Assembly (NCBI RefSeq): GCF_027744825.2
Contig: NC_071335.1
Coordinates: forward strand, 9,029,001-9,093,000
Length of the DNA stretch: 64,000 bases
Source: Synchiropus splendidus
Lineage: Eukaryota > Chordata > Actinopteri > Syngnathiformes > Callionymidae
Direction: 5' to 3'
Below are positions 1 through 13,188 of this stretch, one piece after another (position 1 is the first letter of the stretch; every line of letters begins with the position of its first letter). The position numbers and the translations under genes are program-made. The notes beneath the pieces are model-generated. The model had not been told where the DNA came from, made no database searches, and saw only the letters and a list, made by a program, of their open reading frames with translations.

Positions 1-585
1 AGCAATATATTGAGGAAAATAGCTATATTATAAAGGAAACAACATGACTGTGGTAAACTGAAAATTTAATGCATAATAATGTCTTTAAAAAACATGTAAT
101 GTAGAAAAATCTGTAAGAATAAAAAGTCTACGAAATAGATTAGTTTAGATAATTGAATGAAGATAAAAATATGACTGTGTCTATTCTCTTCATTAAATGT
201 ATTCATTCACTGTACATTTGCCAGGCCTACTTTCACACTTCTCCTTTCTTTGTGACTGTTGCGTTATTTGTCAGCTCTGCCACATTTTCGCTAGTGACTA
301 TGTGGTTAGATCCTGTGACAGCATGACATGATGCAGAATCCTGGTGAGCACCAGTTCATGATTCCTGGAAGGGCAGTAATGCAGGGGCATATTAGATGGG
401 GTGAGTTTAGTAAGATAAAAGCATATCAAATGTAAAAAAAACCCAAAAAACAAATTCATAATAACTCTGAGTGCTCTAGTATTGGTCTATTAGGCTCCTC
501 ATCTCTTGGAGGACCTCTGTCATTCCTGGTTGCCTTGGATTGGGGATCATGGTTTCCTGTTTTTCCTCTTTTTCACCTTCGGTAG
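1..585. other. ccdc40 intron (upstream part), no exon seen
   Basis: This AT-rich stretch precedes the first recognisable ccdc40 exon. I find no open segment with splice signals that continues the ccdc40 reading frame. A GTGAGT-like string near 400 is preceded by stops in the relevant frame. The acceptor of the first exon ends at 585. It is most simply part of an intron whose upstream exon lies outside the window. Confidence 0.55.
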
Positions 586-3500
586 GAGCTCAGCACCTAC
601 CAGACTGAAATGAATGATCAAAGGAGACAGCTTGAGAGGCAAAACGCTGTGCGGCTGGACCTGGAGGACCAGATCATGGCCACCATGGAGCAGAAGCTGA
701 CCCATAATAAGGCTGCCAAGTATTCCAAGCGCCTGGCTGAGAGGACAGCGTCGCTCAAGAAGGAGAAGGTGAAGATAGCATGTGCTGCACATCAGCAGCA
801 GCAGCAGTGGGCAATGTAGGGATTGTCATATGAGTTTGGGTTTCTTTTTACAGAAGACTGTGAAACTGGACACTGGAATAATGTTCTTTACAAGGATTAG
901 GTCACAGCATTTGCCTGCATTCAAAAGTGACCACTGACACGAACCTTAGTGCACAGCGCCACATGTGCAAATTACATTCACATAAAGATAACTAAACACA
1001 TGCAAGTGTGTGGGAAAAAGGTTATTTATTTCCAAGCAACTTGTGGTCCATGCTTGTACAGTAAATGTCATGTCATATATACATTTATTCTTGTTGGGGA
1101 AACCTGTTCGACAGTGGCTGGACTACAATTTGTTGAAACAGACTTCAGCTGTTCTGTCGTTAAACAAAAAATAATGAAATGACCACAGGGTACTTGTTGA
1201 ATCAACTTGTACAGTTGGATGAGGAATATGGCAGTGATGAGGAGTGAATATCACAGATTTTCTGTCTGAGCTCTTGCTACGAGAGGAAACCTGATGAGTG
1301 TCACTCATGGTATTTTTCTGTGCCTTATTTATACACGGGAAGCAATGAATGTTTTGGTTCTGCTCTCTCTAACATTGTCATGTTGTTCTCAGATACTGCT
1401 TCTATTCAGCAGCCTATTGTTGTTTTTAACCATCTTGTGTTTTGCCCCTCAGGTCTCCCTGACGTGGCAGTTGGAAAATGAGTTGGCAGGTGCTGGATTA
1501 GAGAGCAGTGTGTTAGGACAGCGTCTAGACAGCCTGGAGCTGATCCAGACTGCCCTCGAGGAAGAGATCGGCACCTTAAACAAGATGGTCACCGGCAGTG
1601 AGGCCAAGGTTGCGTCTTCAGTGACACTTATTGGGCAGAAACAGACGGCCATCTCTACGTACAACAGAAAGATCAGTCAGATAGCAGCCTCCACTGGGGT
1701 GAGGGTTCCTTCTGACTTGTATTGTACTTTGTCAAGCTTTCAATAGACTCCACAAATATGCTTCTCTATCATTTCAGAATGAGGATCTTAGTCCAATGCA
1801 AATTGAGTTGGATGCAAAGAGCAGCGAGATTCAAGACCTGGGTGCAAACATCAGAAGGAACCAGCAGCTGTGGATGGACAGACAGGGAACGCTAGTGGGA
1901 CTTAGTGAGGAGTTGCAGGCCAACAGCGACACCTTACAGAACCTTCAGATTGAGCTCACAGCCAGGAAGCAGAAGACCCTTCGTCTGGAGGGTATGACAC
2001 ATTTTATTCTGCTTTGTGATGGCAAGGTCAGATATGAGTCATGTTCTTTTTGACTGCCTGAACAGATGAGGTAGAAGTAGAGCAAAGGGAAGAGGCCGAG
2101 CTGGAGAGGAATTCAGAGACACTAAAAGAGCTGGAGAAGCTCAACGTCCTTGTGAACAAGAGTGGACATCTGACTGAAGCCTTGGAGCAGGAGAACATGC
2201 TGATGGAGAACAACATCATTCACAGACTCAAGGCACAGCTTTCATGTTCAGTATGTGGCGACGGCTAGCGTTGCTGCGACATAATTATTGACTTGTGTGT
2301 TCAGGAGGAAGAGCAAGAGTCTTTCGAGCTCCTGATGAAACAAGAGAAGACCCAGGAGGACAAGGAGCAACTCATCAACAGTTTGCTTGAAGCTGAGTAG
2401 GTTTTGGAATCAGCTCGTTCTGTGTCTTCTTCAGAAGCATTTGTGACTGGAGTCACTTCTTGTGCGCAGACGACAAATCATGTTGTGGGAGAGAAAGGCA
2501 CAACTTGCCAAAGAGATTTATTCAACTGTGGACTCTGGAGTTGGTCAGGGAGAGATCCAGGTGATGAAGGCAGAGATCCACCGAATGGAGGTGAGGTCAG
2601 ATTTGATCAATGCATTTACGTGTACAGTATGGCTGTCAAGCACCTAACACCACTGCTTTAAAATACACTTCAGAAATGTTACGTCAAATTAACTTGAATA
2701 TGTATTCAGTTAATCTCCAGCAGCATTCATACATTTTTCATATACACAGTAAAACAAATGTATTAAGTCAAAATACAAAAACAACACTACATTCAAACTG
2801 GATATCAACAGGATGATAATAACAGTTTTCTGCCACCTTGGTGCAGGGGTGGACCTGGGTCAAAAATTTGGCACTGGACGTCTGGGTCCTGACCGGCCCA
2901 CTAAAATCTGTTGCACTGAACATACAGTACAGGACAAAAGTGTGGACAGACCTCTCACAACTCTTTACATTGTACATGCTCACTTAAGGCATCAAAACTG
3001 CACTATATGACCTAAAATATTTGCTCACCTGCCTTAACTCACATATGAACCCAAGTGCCAGCCCATTCCTAACCCACAGGGTTCTATATGATGTCTGTCC
3101 ACTTTTGCAACTACTACAGCTTCAACTCTTCTGGGAAGGCTGTCCACAAGGTTGGGGAGTGTGTTTATAGGAGTTTCTGACCATTCTACCAAAAGCGCAT
3201 TGGTGAGGTCACACTCTGATGTTGGTGTAGAAGGCCTGGCTCTCAGTCTCCGCTCTAATTCATCCCAAAGGTCTTCTATCGGGTTCAGGTCCAGACTCTG
3301 TGCAGCCCAGTCAAGTTCATCCACACCAGACTCTGTCAACCATGTCTTTATGGACCTTGTTTTGTACACTGGTGCACAGTCATGTTGGAAGAGGAAGGGG
3401 ACGCTCCAAACTGTTTCCACAATGTTGGGAGCATGGAATTGTCCAAAATGTGTTGGTATCCTGAAGCATTCAAAGTTCCTTTCACTGGAACTAAGGGGCC

Positions 3501-6500
3501 AACTCCTGAAAAAAAATCCCACCCCATAATTCCTCCTCCACCAAATTTCACACTTGGCACAATGCAGTCTGAAATGTAGCGTTCTCCTGGCAACCTCCAA
3601 ACCCAGACTCGTCCAGATTGCCAGATGGAAAAGCATGATACATTACTCCAGAGAAGGCGTCTCCACTGCTCTATAGTCCAGTGGCAGGTGCTTTACACCA
3701 CTGCATTCGGTGCTTTGCATTGTACTTGGTGACGTGCTGTATGGCTTGGATGCAGTTGCTCAGCCATGGAAACCCTGAGCTCTGTAGCAATTAACTGTGC
3801 AGAAAGTCTGCGACCTCTTTGCACTATGCGTCAACATCCGTTGACCCCTCTCCATCAGTTTACATGGCAGACAACTTCGCGGCTATGTTGCTATTGTTCC
3901 CAAAGTCCTCCATTTTCTTATGATAAAGCTGAGAGTTGACTGTGGAATATTTAGGAGCAAGGAAATTTCACTACTGGATTTGTTGCACAGGTAGCATCCT
4001 ATGACAGTTCCACATTGGAATTCACAGAGCTCCTGAAGACGGCACATTCTTTCACAAATGTTTGTTGGAACAGTCTGCAGTTCTGGGATTGATCTTATAC
4101 ACGTGTGGCCGAGCCAACTCACTTCTGCGTTCTGTGAGAGCCATCCAACTTGTTCCCCAATCGGTTGTTGTTGGTGTCTTTGTCTTCTATGAGACAGATC
4201 TAGTCTTGGTCTCCACCATCTCTGGTTCTGATTCTACCAAGCTACTACTATCTACCACCAGGCTCTGTCACACTTCTATGCGGTTCTGCCCCACAAGTAT
4301 TCTTTTCCACCAGACCGATCTCAGGAGTGTCTGGTGTATTTTCCCGCTTAGGTGCGAGTGAACCAGTTGAAGAAGCAGCAGGAGAAACTTCTGAGGGAGA
4401 GTGAGGCAACTGTAGCCAGGAGGGAGAGCATCCAACTGCGTAGTGAGATCCTCAATCAAAACTCTCACAAGCAGATGAGCAGTGGTCAGCTCAGTCTCAC
4501 CATCAACGGCCTGAAGCGAAAGATTCAAGAAACACTGAAGGTGAGTGAGCCGCAATGTACTTGTCTTAGCTCTTACAGAGAGTTCCCTTACATTGAAGCC
4601 TTTTCTTCAGGATGTGGCAGAGGGTGAGCAGGAGATCAGGGAGGTACAGGAGAGCCGGGCAGGTTTGAGTGAAAGGCTTGTTCAGCAGAGGCAGCAAATC
4701 ACTGAACTGTGCAGCGTCAGATATGGTCTGGACTCTGACTTCATCAGCCTGCGAGACATCAAGGACAAGGTGAGTCTTGCAGACAAGACTCTTTTAAAGT
4801 CTATAGATTTTGTGCTCTTCTGTCATTGGTTTATTTACTAGTTACAAGGTTGACGTCTCAACTAGTGTTTTGGTTTTTTTTAATAATGGATTCTGAATCA
4901 TGTAGCGATAATGAATACTGAACTTTAATTTTGAAAACAGAGACAAGTCCATTTAAATAGAGTTTAATTTAGCAGTCTAAACATTTTTTATTCACTCTGC
5001 GTCTTTCTTTGTATAAGCTGGTCTTTCTTTCAACCAGTGAAACATAAGCAGCAGAAGGGAAACTACAATGATCGTAAACTATGTCTTATCAAAGGAAATC
5101 CGTTTCTTGTCATTCAAGTTTGGAGCACAGGTCAGTTTTAAGAAAGGAAGTGCCGCTATATAAAGCTGGCACTCCTCAGAATAAATTGTCTGAAAACAAA
5201 CTGCAGAACTTTATTTCTGGAGTGGTATTGGAATTCAAATGTACAATATTTTAAAAAAGGAATCAACAAAAAAACGCATCCAACACCGAGCAACAAGAAG
5301 CAGGCCGCCTCTGGACAGCAATCCCTCTGACTTGAGTGAAATCTCACTTGAGTGGAAGTTCACGTCACTCATCAAAGACACTGTAAAAGCTTGTTTGTTA
5401 AGCCTTACTTTTCATTCATTTCAATCCCTCATTTTTTAAAATCAAATGTACTGCGGTTAGGAAACAAGATTAGAAAGTTTTTAGTCTGGCATCATCCTTT
5501 TTTGCTGACTGAACTGTGACACATATATTCCACTTTTTAAGAAAGAGGAAGTGATCCCATGTCCAGCAGAACAAATGAAGAAAGCAACAGCAAGAAATCT
5601 AAATTTGAATTTGGTTCTCATCCTCCGTTCTGCCTGAGGACATCATCCTCTCCTTGCAGCTGCTCTCAACAACTGTATCAAAACGGATGGTACAGACAAA
5701 TCACACACTGCGCACTGTCATGTGATGCTGAGATGGTCCTACTCTATAAATATCCCCCATACGTCGCCACACGTCATGCAATTGTGAGTGTTGCATTGTA
5801 TTACTCATCGTAATGAGCACCTAATGCTGTGCTGAAATGCAATGAAATGCAATTTGAGTGCACTTTTTTCTTTTTGATAATTACATACTGCATTAGTCCT
5901 TATCTTTAGTGTTTTCCATTGGGACACAAGTCCTGCACTTTAGCCATCACAGAATACACTTAGCCCTAATGTACAGTTTTCAGACATTATCATGAAAAAT
6001 CTTGGCAGTTTTTGTTTGTTTGTCGTTTACCAGAAAAACTAGTAACAGCTCCAACAGGTCAGTTCTCAACATTGTTGATATCGGAGTTAACAAATGAGAG
6101 AATGTGTTCAAAACTGAAAAAAAAGTCACATCATTTTTGGGACAACCCAAAATCTTTTTCCGCCACTCAACGTTTTTGAGGCTACTACAACGTCCCTCCT
6201 CATGTCTCTTTCCTCTCTGCCAGAACCTGGCTCACCTTGTGTCCCTGCAGAGCTGGACGAAGAAGCTACTCACAGTTCGACAGGGCGTGTACCAAACATC
6301 ATGCTCCCCAGAGAAAGTGGGAGGCGCTCTGCAGAGCTTGATGCAGCGAGTGCAAGCCACCGGCCGTGTTTTGCACCATGTCTGCGAGACCTGGCCCCAG
6401 TACCAGGAGGCTCTCCGCCGGCCATCACTGACGCTGGCTGCAAGTTCAGAGAGCTTGAAGAGTTTAGAGGGAAATGTCAGTCCCAGAGAAATTCAGAGCA

Positions 6501-6526
6501 GCAGGGAGCTCCATATTCTGACCTGA
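586..6526 (+). CDS. ccdc40: CCDC40, C-terminal half (5' end outside window)
   Basis: Exons: 586-768, 1453-1698, 1778-1991, 2066-2250, 2305-2396, 2470-2590, 4352-4540, 4611-4769, 6224-6526 (TGA). All junctions are GT-AG and all phases join without a stop, giving 563 residues. The protein is heptad-rich coiled coil throughout, with little else but a Trp/Pro-containing tail. The segment [16 protein letters not shown], followed by [14 protein letters not shown] and EIHRME, matches CCDC40 as I remember it, as does the C-terminal NLAHLVSLQ and WPQYQEAL region. CCDC40 pairs with CCDC39 to form the 96-nm axonemal ruler that places the nexin-dynein regulatory complex and inner dynein arms; loss causes primary ciliary dyskinesia in humans and cilia defects in fish. 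Human CCDC40 is about 1,140 residues, so roughly half is missing upstream. The large introns 769-1452 and 4770-6223 show no further exons. Exon positions are inferred, not supported by transcripts. Confidence 0.92.
2925..4113 (-). mobile_element. Decayed Tc1/mariner-type DNA transposon in a ccdc40 intron
   Basis: On the minus strand this region encodes a broken Tc1-like transposase. An N-terminal helix-turn-helix segment lies at about 4120-3885 ([13 protein letters not shown]). A middle part lies at about 3593-3420 ([21 protein letters not shown]). A C-terminal catalytic part lies at about 3415-3090, with QHDCAPVYK and [20 protein letters not shown] carrying the second and third acidic residues of the DDE/D triad. 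The middle and C-terminal parts are in different frames, so a frameshift lies near 3415, and stops break the N-terminal linkage. A terminal repeat beginning CAGTACAGGACAAAAG at 2925, next to a TA, marks one end. I cannot find its partner, and similarity stops near 4113, so the other end is truncated. The element is inactive and antisense to ccdc40. Confidence 0.9.
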
Positions 6527-9500
6527 ACAACAGAGTCAGAAATCATGGCTTCAGATCATGTCGGGATCATGTCATATGGTATCATCTATCAAGCTGACCG
6601 TTGTGGTTCAGAGAGGCCTATGACAAGTCTACAGGCCTATGACAATTGAAATATAATGTGTTTAATGTAATGTAATGCTGTCTGGATGTCTCTCTTTCAA
6701 GCTGTCTGTGTACCTCAGAAGTGAAATTGCTGATAACTGTCTGCCTTAGTCATGTGTGTGTGTTCTCAACACAAAGCATACAGTTGCACACATTCTTTAC
6801 CTGCTGTACCTTCGTTATTATTTCAATTTTACACGGAGCAATGGTCATGTACAGACTTTCAAACTGCATATCCATGCGCCATGGCTGTGCTCTGGAGAGG
6901 AATTCCCTCATGGACCAGAGACAGCAGGATCTTGGTTTCACTCCTCCACACTTACTGGAAAGGTTAACCAGAGCTTTCTTATCTCATAGGTCACACGGCT
7001 CATGTTCCATAGTTCGGCATCCTTTCATCCTTGAGATTTTGCTGTCTCATTCAGTACTTCCCAAAACTGTGCTGTTTGAAAAGCTTTTTGTTAAAGTCAA
7101 TAGAACGGTTGAACAACAATATCATCCACACCGGCAAATCACACGCCCCCCAACTGCTGGATATTTAACGGTTTTACATAGCAAAATAGCTTGGGTGGAA
7201 GGCAGACATGCCAAATAACCCAATCCAACAGGTTAGCTGTTTAGTACACGATAGTCCATTAATACAACCACAATACATGAGAGTTCCACTGTCTGGAGGT
7301 CTGTGAGTACGTGAAGCACGAGAGCAAAATGCATCATAGAGTGAATTGCTGTTGATGTTATCATAACAGTACCAACAGGTTTTGAGTGTCTATGTTATTG
7401 CAGTGGTGTTTCACAGAGTGAGGGCTGATAGGAGATCCAAAAGATCTTTTATTTTGTGGCAAATAAATGAAGTAAGAATTTCTCCATTCATGTTGATATT
7501 GATCAAGACTTGGGGTTCCAGTCCCAGACTTTGCTCTACCAAGTGACCTCCTCCTCTTCTAGGGCAAGGTTGCTGCATCCCATGGCCAACTGAGTGACAT
7601 GACCTCTTGAGTGTGCCCACTGTTTTCCTCCGGGCGACACGCCTTACTGTCCCCTAGAACACCTGACCAAAGTGTGGCCAGGAGACATTTTGACTGCATC
7701 ATCCAGCTTCCTCAACTGGCTTCCACTTTAAATGACATGGCGACTGAAAGAATACTCAAAGAGTAATGAATCATTATGAATGTGTTCATATGTTCTTTTG
7801 ATGAATCTGCAGGAATCTACTCTCTGCAACACATATTGACACTATTTATAATATAAACCCGCCGGACGAGTCAGGAGCTGCTTTCTTCACACGAATGTTG
7901 ACGTCAATTTCCCAACACCTGCAGGTGTGCTTGCCAAGTTTTCTGCTGTGTAATGTTGTCCAACCCGCTTCATGGATTTCTGTCCTATAACTTTAGTACT
8001 TTAGACTCCTGGGACTTTTTGATCTTTCTGACAGCCGTCTGCTAGCCATGTGCTATAAATAAACCATTATCGTTGAAGCAACATTATTGGACCCTGTGGT
8101 TATTTTTAGATTGCCGGTTTCACTCACCTGCAAGTGTAATGATTAACACTTTATTGTACGTGTGTTTGCGCTTCCTGTCCTGTTTAAACTCGAGTCTGGT
8201 TTCTCTCATTATCCCAGCCATGATTACCTGGCCAATATTTGGGCTGATAAGCTCAACACAGTGCCGCAGAGGGTCTCAGTCTTTTTCTAAGTGAGACAGG
8301 GATGACTTTTGTTCACAGAAATTCATATTTTCCAACAGACAGAGCGACGCAAAGATGACAATTCATATTAGATTTTTGACTCAGTGCTCTGTAACCAGAG
8401 TATGTGCTGATTCAGCTGTTATTGAACCTTGTGAGGGCCACAATAGGCCAGAGGTTTACTTGATAACGTCAAGCAGCAGATCATTAGTTAATTTCATTTC
8501 AGCATTGAGGAATTAATTTGTTGTCTAACTGTTTTCTCGCATACAATAATTTGTTTGTTCAAATGAGAAATGTTTCACCAGTGACCAGCAGGCAGGAGAA
8601 ATTCAAGTGTCATCAGTTAGTCACAGATCAGATGCAAAGTCAAGGTCATCCTTCAGTGAGAACATGGTCTGATGACCCTCTAAACAGGCAGTAAAAAAAT
8701 GTAATGCAAATGCTATGTTTAGTTTCTAGCCCAAACATGTTTCAGTGATTTCAGTACTCTGAACAACTGCATACTCCACTGCAGCCTGAATGTTAGGGAC
8801 ACACCCACCCTTGTTCCATTTTGGCCTCTGTTGTTCCCTCGCTGGCGTGGAGATGTGACTTCTGCTGTTTATCACGAAGGGCTACTGTTCAAACGACCTC
8901 ACTGTCCTTCATCACTCATTAAATCCACTGAGTAACCCCACACTTTGCTCAGACTCTTCTGGTGATGATTCACGAAGACGACTTCACTTAGAAAAGGTAA
9001 TAATGTGCCATGTGCTTATGGTTGGTTCCACAAAGTGATCATGTCCTTCATGAGTGCAGGGGAGTGCTTGACCAACAGCAGCCTGAGGGGTGTTTTAGCC
9101 CCCGAAGGTTTATGCTAGTGTGAGCGCACCTAGGACTTATCTGCACATACTGTGGTTCTGCTTTTGTTTTTCTTGCCAGTAGAGTTGGGAAACTCTGAGT
9201 CAGAGTTTGAAACGTAAACACACACAACTGTTTACGTCACACCAGCAGTATGTGAGAAAACCTGAGATCCTGTCACAGTCTATACATACGCAGTCAGAGA
9301 AGGAACAAGTCTTTCACAATCACGGCACATAGTGACAATATTGTTGTGTTGGTAAGATGAGCATTTGAGCAGAGCACTGAAGATATGCAGGGCTGGCGCT
9401 CGTTGTACAGGGTAGCATCAAATGTCAATGGGGGTCGTGCTGAGGAGGCAAACTGCTGCTATTCCCAGAGAGCGATGAAACTGTGACCGTTAAACATTTT

Positions 9501-11562
9501 TTTAAATGTCAGAGAGTTGCAGACAGGACTTAAAAATGATGTTTCCTCCATGATAGCCTTAATATAAGATTAAATAATTGTCAATTTATTTGTCCCACAA
9601 TGGGGACACTTGAGTCACAGCAGAAAAAGCTAACATTTAAGCACACAATTGACAGCAACATTATAATTTACACAACACAAATAAAGACATTAAAAATAAA
9701 TCAATAAAAAAAACAATACTATTAATATGCATTGCCCTTAAAAAACATACTACCAGTAGATCACAGATGACTCAAAAAAAAAAACTGAGGTGCTTTGATG
9801 ACAGTATCAACCCTTACCTCAAGAGTTATATCCTGAGGCTTCTCCACTGGCCCAGATCATTGTCAGCTGTTGGGACAGCGATCAGGAAGGGTACCGTTCC
9901 TTTGATCTTTTATTTTTAGGCATCTGGCTGGAAACTATGACCTGGTGACGTGGCTGGGGAAAGGGAAGTACGCAGCGATCGAAATCAGTCTATAATAAAT
10001 GACACAGGTGCCACTGTACACTAAAACATGCTTAAAAAAAGCATAACATTTTATTTAAACAATATATGAGCACCAAATCCGATGTGGGAGACAGATTCCA
10101 GCGGTGCTCGCTCCTAGATAGTTGAGTGTGTCTCAGCACTTCTGTTGTCCCAGCATGGTTGTGCATTGGTGACGTCGCTCTTCTGTCCAAGAGGAAACAC
10201 ATTCTGTGGGGAGGATGCCTCTGTACCAACTGAAAAGATTCCTACTTTGTAAGAGCGGTTCAAATGGGGGATCACATGCTGCCACAAAAATCTGGAAGTG
10301 AACTGCACGATCCTGTTCCTGGGCTAGTCACATGGTACAGCCGGCCATATAGCTTCAGATGTTAATAGCTACGCCATCGGAGCATGCCCTGCCGTTTCCA
10401 GTCTGTAGTGAGCGTCCACCTGGGGGACCATGTGGGAACACACATTAGGGCAATTTTGTCGTGCCTGTCTTCGATCTGTCTGGACCAAAGCGGGACGGTT
10501 TATGCCCTTGTACGGCTACACCCAGAGTATATGAGTATATTGCTGCGAGTTGTAATTTTAAGTATTTAAATGACAATGACAATGATGGGTTCAACCCTAT
10601 CAGTGATAGATCAACCTTGCTCTTGACAAAACTGACAGATGATGGCTTGTTATCATGTATGTCACCATTTCTAGTGATACCAACACCTCAGCAGGACATC
10701 AAGAAGCATCATTTCCTTTTCCCGCTGGTTCTCAGCCAGGTGTTATTACTCACTCAATGACCAGAGAAACTGTTGCGTCTGAATATGATGATGAATGCGC
10801 TGGAGGAAGACGATAATGGTGGTGAGCTCATGTTTTATGCTGATGTTTAAACAAACATTAATAGTGTGAGAGTGAGTCAATGATACGCTATGATCAGTGA
10901 CTTCCTCGTGTCACAAGTGTGAGCCTGAATGATTTGTGGTCGTCTACAGCGTTATACAACACTTATTGTGCAATTTTGTCTTCGAACATTTACCTTTGTG
11001 CCTTTCTTAGCAGAAAGACCTGCGTTGTGTCAGAATGTATCATCATGTGGCGAAGCCAAACACAATCTGCTTCCTGACAGTCACAGACTGTTCATCTCGT
11101 GACGTGAAGCTCGTCTCTCGCTATCCCCACATCTTCATTTGCGTCTCTGATGAAGGTGGCATCTGTTTTCCTTGTTTGCATAAATGATTTCCAGAACTGT
11201 GATAAGAGCACTTCCCTCAACAGCCAGTTTCCTTCTTTACTCTCTCATATTTGCTCCGCTCTACTGCCTCGCGTTCGGTAATTTTTAGAAACGCTTCATA
11301 GAATGTTTTTTTATCTTTATTATTAATGAAGAGGTGAAGTGGACAGTCGTGCAAAATCACTGCTGGATGTGGCTCAGTGTGAAAAGGCCTTCTTTTCTCA
11401 GCCCCTGTTGCTTTGCCATTATCTACCATGCTCGTACTCTTGTCTTTCTGGTTCTCCCACCTCAACACAAACACACAAACACCCAGAAGGCGTGGACAGC
11501 AACATTGCTCTTTAGTAACTTCCCTTCCCTCCTTCTCTCACTCAGACGTCCTCTCTCTTCAG
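6527..11562. other. Intergenic region between ccdc40 and card14
   Basis: No exon of a known gene is recognisable on either strand; open frames here are short and unlike proteins. The first canonical AATAAA after the ccdc40 stop is at 7462-7467, about 0.9 kb downstream, and another lies near 8057; either could end the ccdc40 transcript, but nothing decides it. A retroelement tail lies at 9565-9660. The card14 promoter and any untranslated first exon should lie in the right-hand part, but I see no clear TATA box or CpG-rich core. GAA and EIF4A3, which lie between these genes in humans, are not visible. Confidence 0.6.
9565..9660 (-). mobile_element. 3' tail of a non-LTR retrotransposon
   Basis: Read on the minus strand, this piece ends in a GTCCCCATTGTGGGACAAAT-type block followed by an A/T-rich tail. 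That is the style of 3' end seen in L2/Rex-like fish LINEs, and a similar block occurs on the minus strand at 61466-61545. No coding part remains. The family assignment is from memory and tentative. Confidence 0.45.
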
Positions 11563-11639
11563 CTGCGGACCTGTGAGCAGTCACTGTTTTGTGGAAGGGT
11601 GCAGCCTCACAGCCCTGAGAGTATCAGCTGGGACTCAAG
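11563..11639 (+). other. card14: Probable 5' UTR part of card14 first coding exon
   Basis: A pyrimidine-rich tract ending in CTTCAG at 11553-11562 is a good splice acceptor 77 bp before the card14 start codon. It suggests an upstream untranslated exon spliced to this point. The start codon has A at -3. If the acceptor is not used, the UTR continues further upstream. No transcript evidence is available. Confidence 0.45.
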
Positions 11640-13188
11640 ATGTCCGGGGAGTCTGTTCCTGAGGGTCCTGACCTGAAGGAGATGGTGGAAGAGGAACTGT
11701 GGGAGTTGATCAATGACAATCGGCACCGCATCTCTCTGGGCGTGAAGCACTGCAGGTTGATCCCATACCTGAGGCAGGCTCGGGTCCTGACGGAGATGGA
11801 CGAGGACGAGATCAACACCTGCCACAGCCTCACCAACCGCTGCATGAGAACGAGTGAGTCTTTCCAAAGGTTTCCTCCGCTGTTTTGAACCCTGGAAGTG
11901 AACAGAGGTTTAGCCAGTTGGCTGGCTATACACTGGCCTGGGTGGAAATCTGACAACTGGACCAGACATGTTCTTATAGCGGCAAAGACTGTCATGATGT
12001 CTCAACTCATGCAAGTGCTGAGTCAGGAATTCCTTGTGCTAGGACATTTATGCTGCCTCGGAAAGCAAATGAATCCACAAAGGCAGTTGTGATACAGAGG
12101 TCCTCTATTGTGTAGATAACAAGTCCAAAACCCTGCCCTCCACATTCAGCAGGTTTCCCTCGCACACGTACAGAGGAGGTCGACTGCCTGATCTTGGTGG
12201 CTGCGTGGCAAATTCCCAGCAACGGGAATGTTTCATTCAGTGGACCCATAGTGAACGTGCCATGCAGAGCAAACATGGCAAATAAGATGTGATGGAGAAA
12301 AAAGAAAACGCCACTTGTGACTTTCACTGATCAACTTAACATTCGCTCATTACAAATTTATCTAGCGCCATCTCGTGGAAAAAGGTGTATGGTATCATTT
12401 GGCATTCTCTGATGCTCAATATAGCTCAGTCAAGTCATATACTATTTCTTATTTCATATAAGAAATCAAGTATTTTCAATAACCGTGGTCTTACTCTGTG
12501 ATTGGAAAAACATTTACTTCGGAGTGAGAAGAGAAATAGTGTATTATTTATTTTGCCAAACTGCTGTTATTCCTTTTTTAAATCACAGCTCTGAACACTT
12601 CTGACCAGCGGCACAGCTTCTCTCCCGCTCACCGCACTATCAGGAGGAATCAAGCATATGTATAGATAGAACATGCATAGGTAGATTTGTACCTGTGTGA
12701 CTCGCATGTCACCGCGCACCTCATCTTGATGTAAGGATCAGTCATAATGCCAGATCTTTCTTTTGCGGTGGAAGTCTGTAAGAGGCGCTTCAGAGGACTC
12801 TGGTAGAGTTCATCCACACATGGAGGCGCTGATCACCTCCTTGGTTTTCCCTAAATCTGCTGGAATGATTGAACACTGAGCCATTGCTGAGTGCATCGCA
12901 GAGTTTATTCATGAATGAACTCTTACAAAGTATGTAAGAGCATAACAGAAGCCTTGTCTAATAAAAAGACTAAAGCAGAAGACAGTTTTAGGGAGTGATT
13001 TTTCCATTTTGCCAAATGATTCTGCCATTAAACCTGACTTTCTGTTTTAGGTCACATGTTGGATCTTCTCAGGACTCAAGGAAGGAATGGTGCTGTGGCC
13101 TTGCTCGAGAGCCTGATGATCCACTACCCAACTCTATACACCCAAGTTACTGGACGCCCGTCGACTACTGATCTGTCACGATTCAGCG
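11640..13188 (+). other. card14: card14 exons 1-2: CARD domain
   Basis: Residues 1-117 form the death-fold CARD. Landmarks are the acidic [13 protein letters not shown] helix, the basic [13 protein letters not shown] segment, and [20 protein letters not shown] in exon 2. This interface nucleates BCL10 filaments in CARMA proteins. The two exons are joined in phase 1 across a 1,197-bp intron, the longest between coding exons in the 5' part of the gene. That intron holds no other recognisable exon. Confidence 0.9.

Noticed and set aside
792..806. CAG trinucleotide run after ccdc40 exon 586-768
   Set aside because: It is short and lies past the splice donor, so it is intronic.
3152..3529. 125-codon plus-strand frame in the ccdc40 intron
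   Set aside because: It is the antisense shadow of the Tc1-like transposase.
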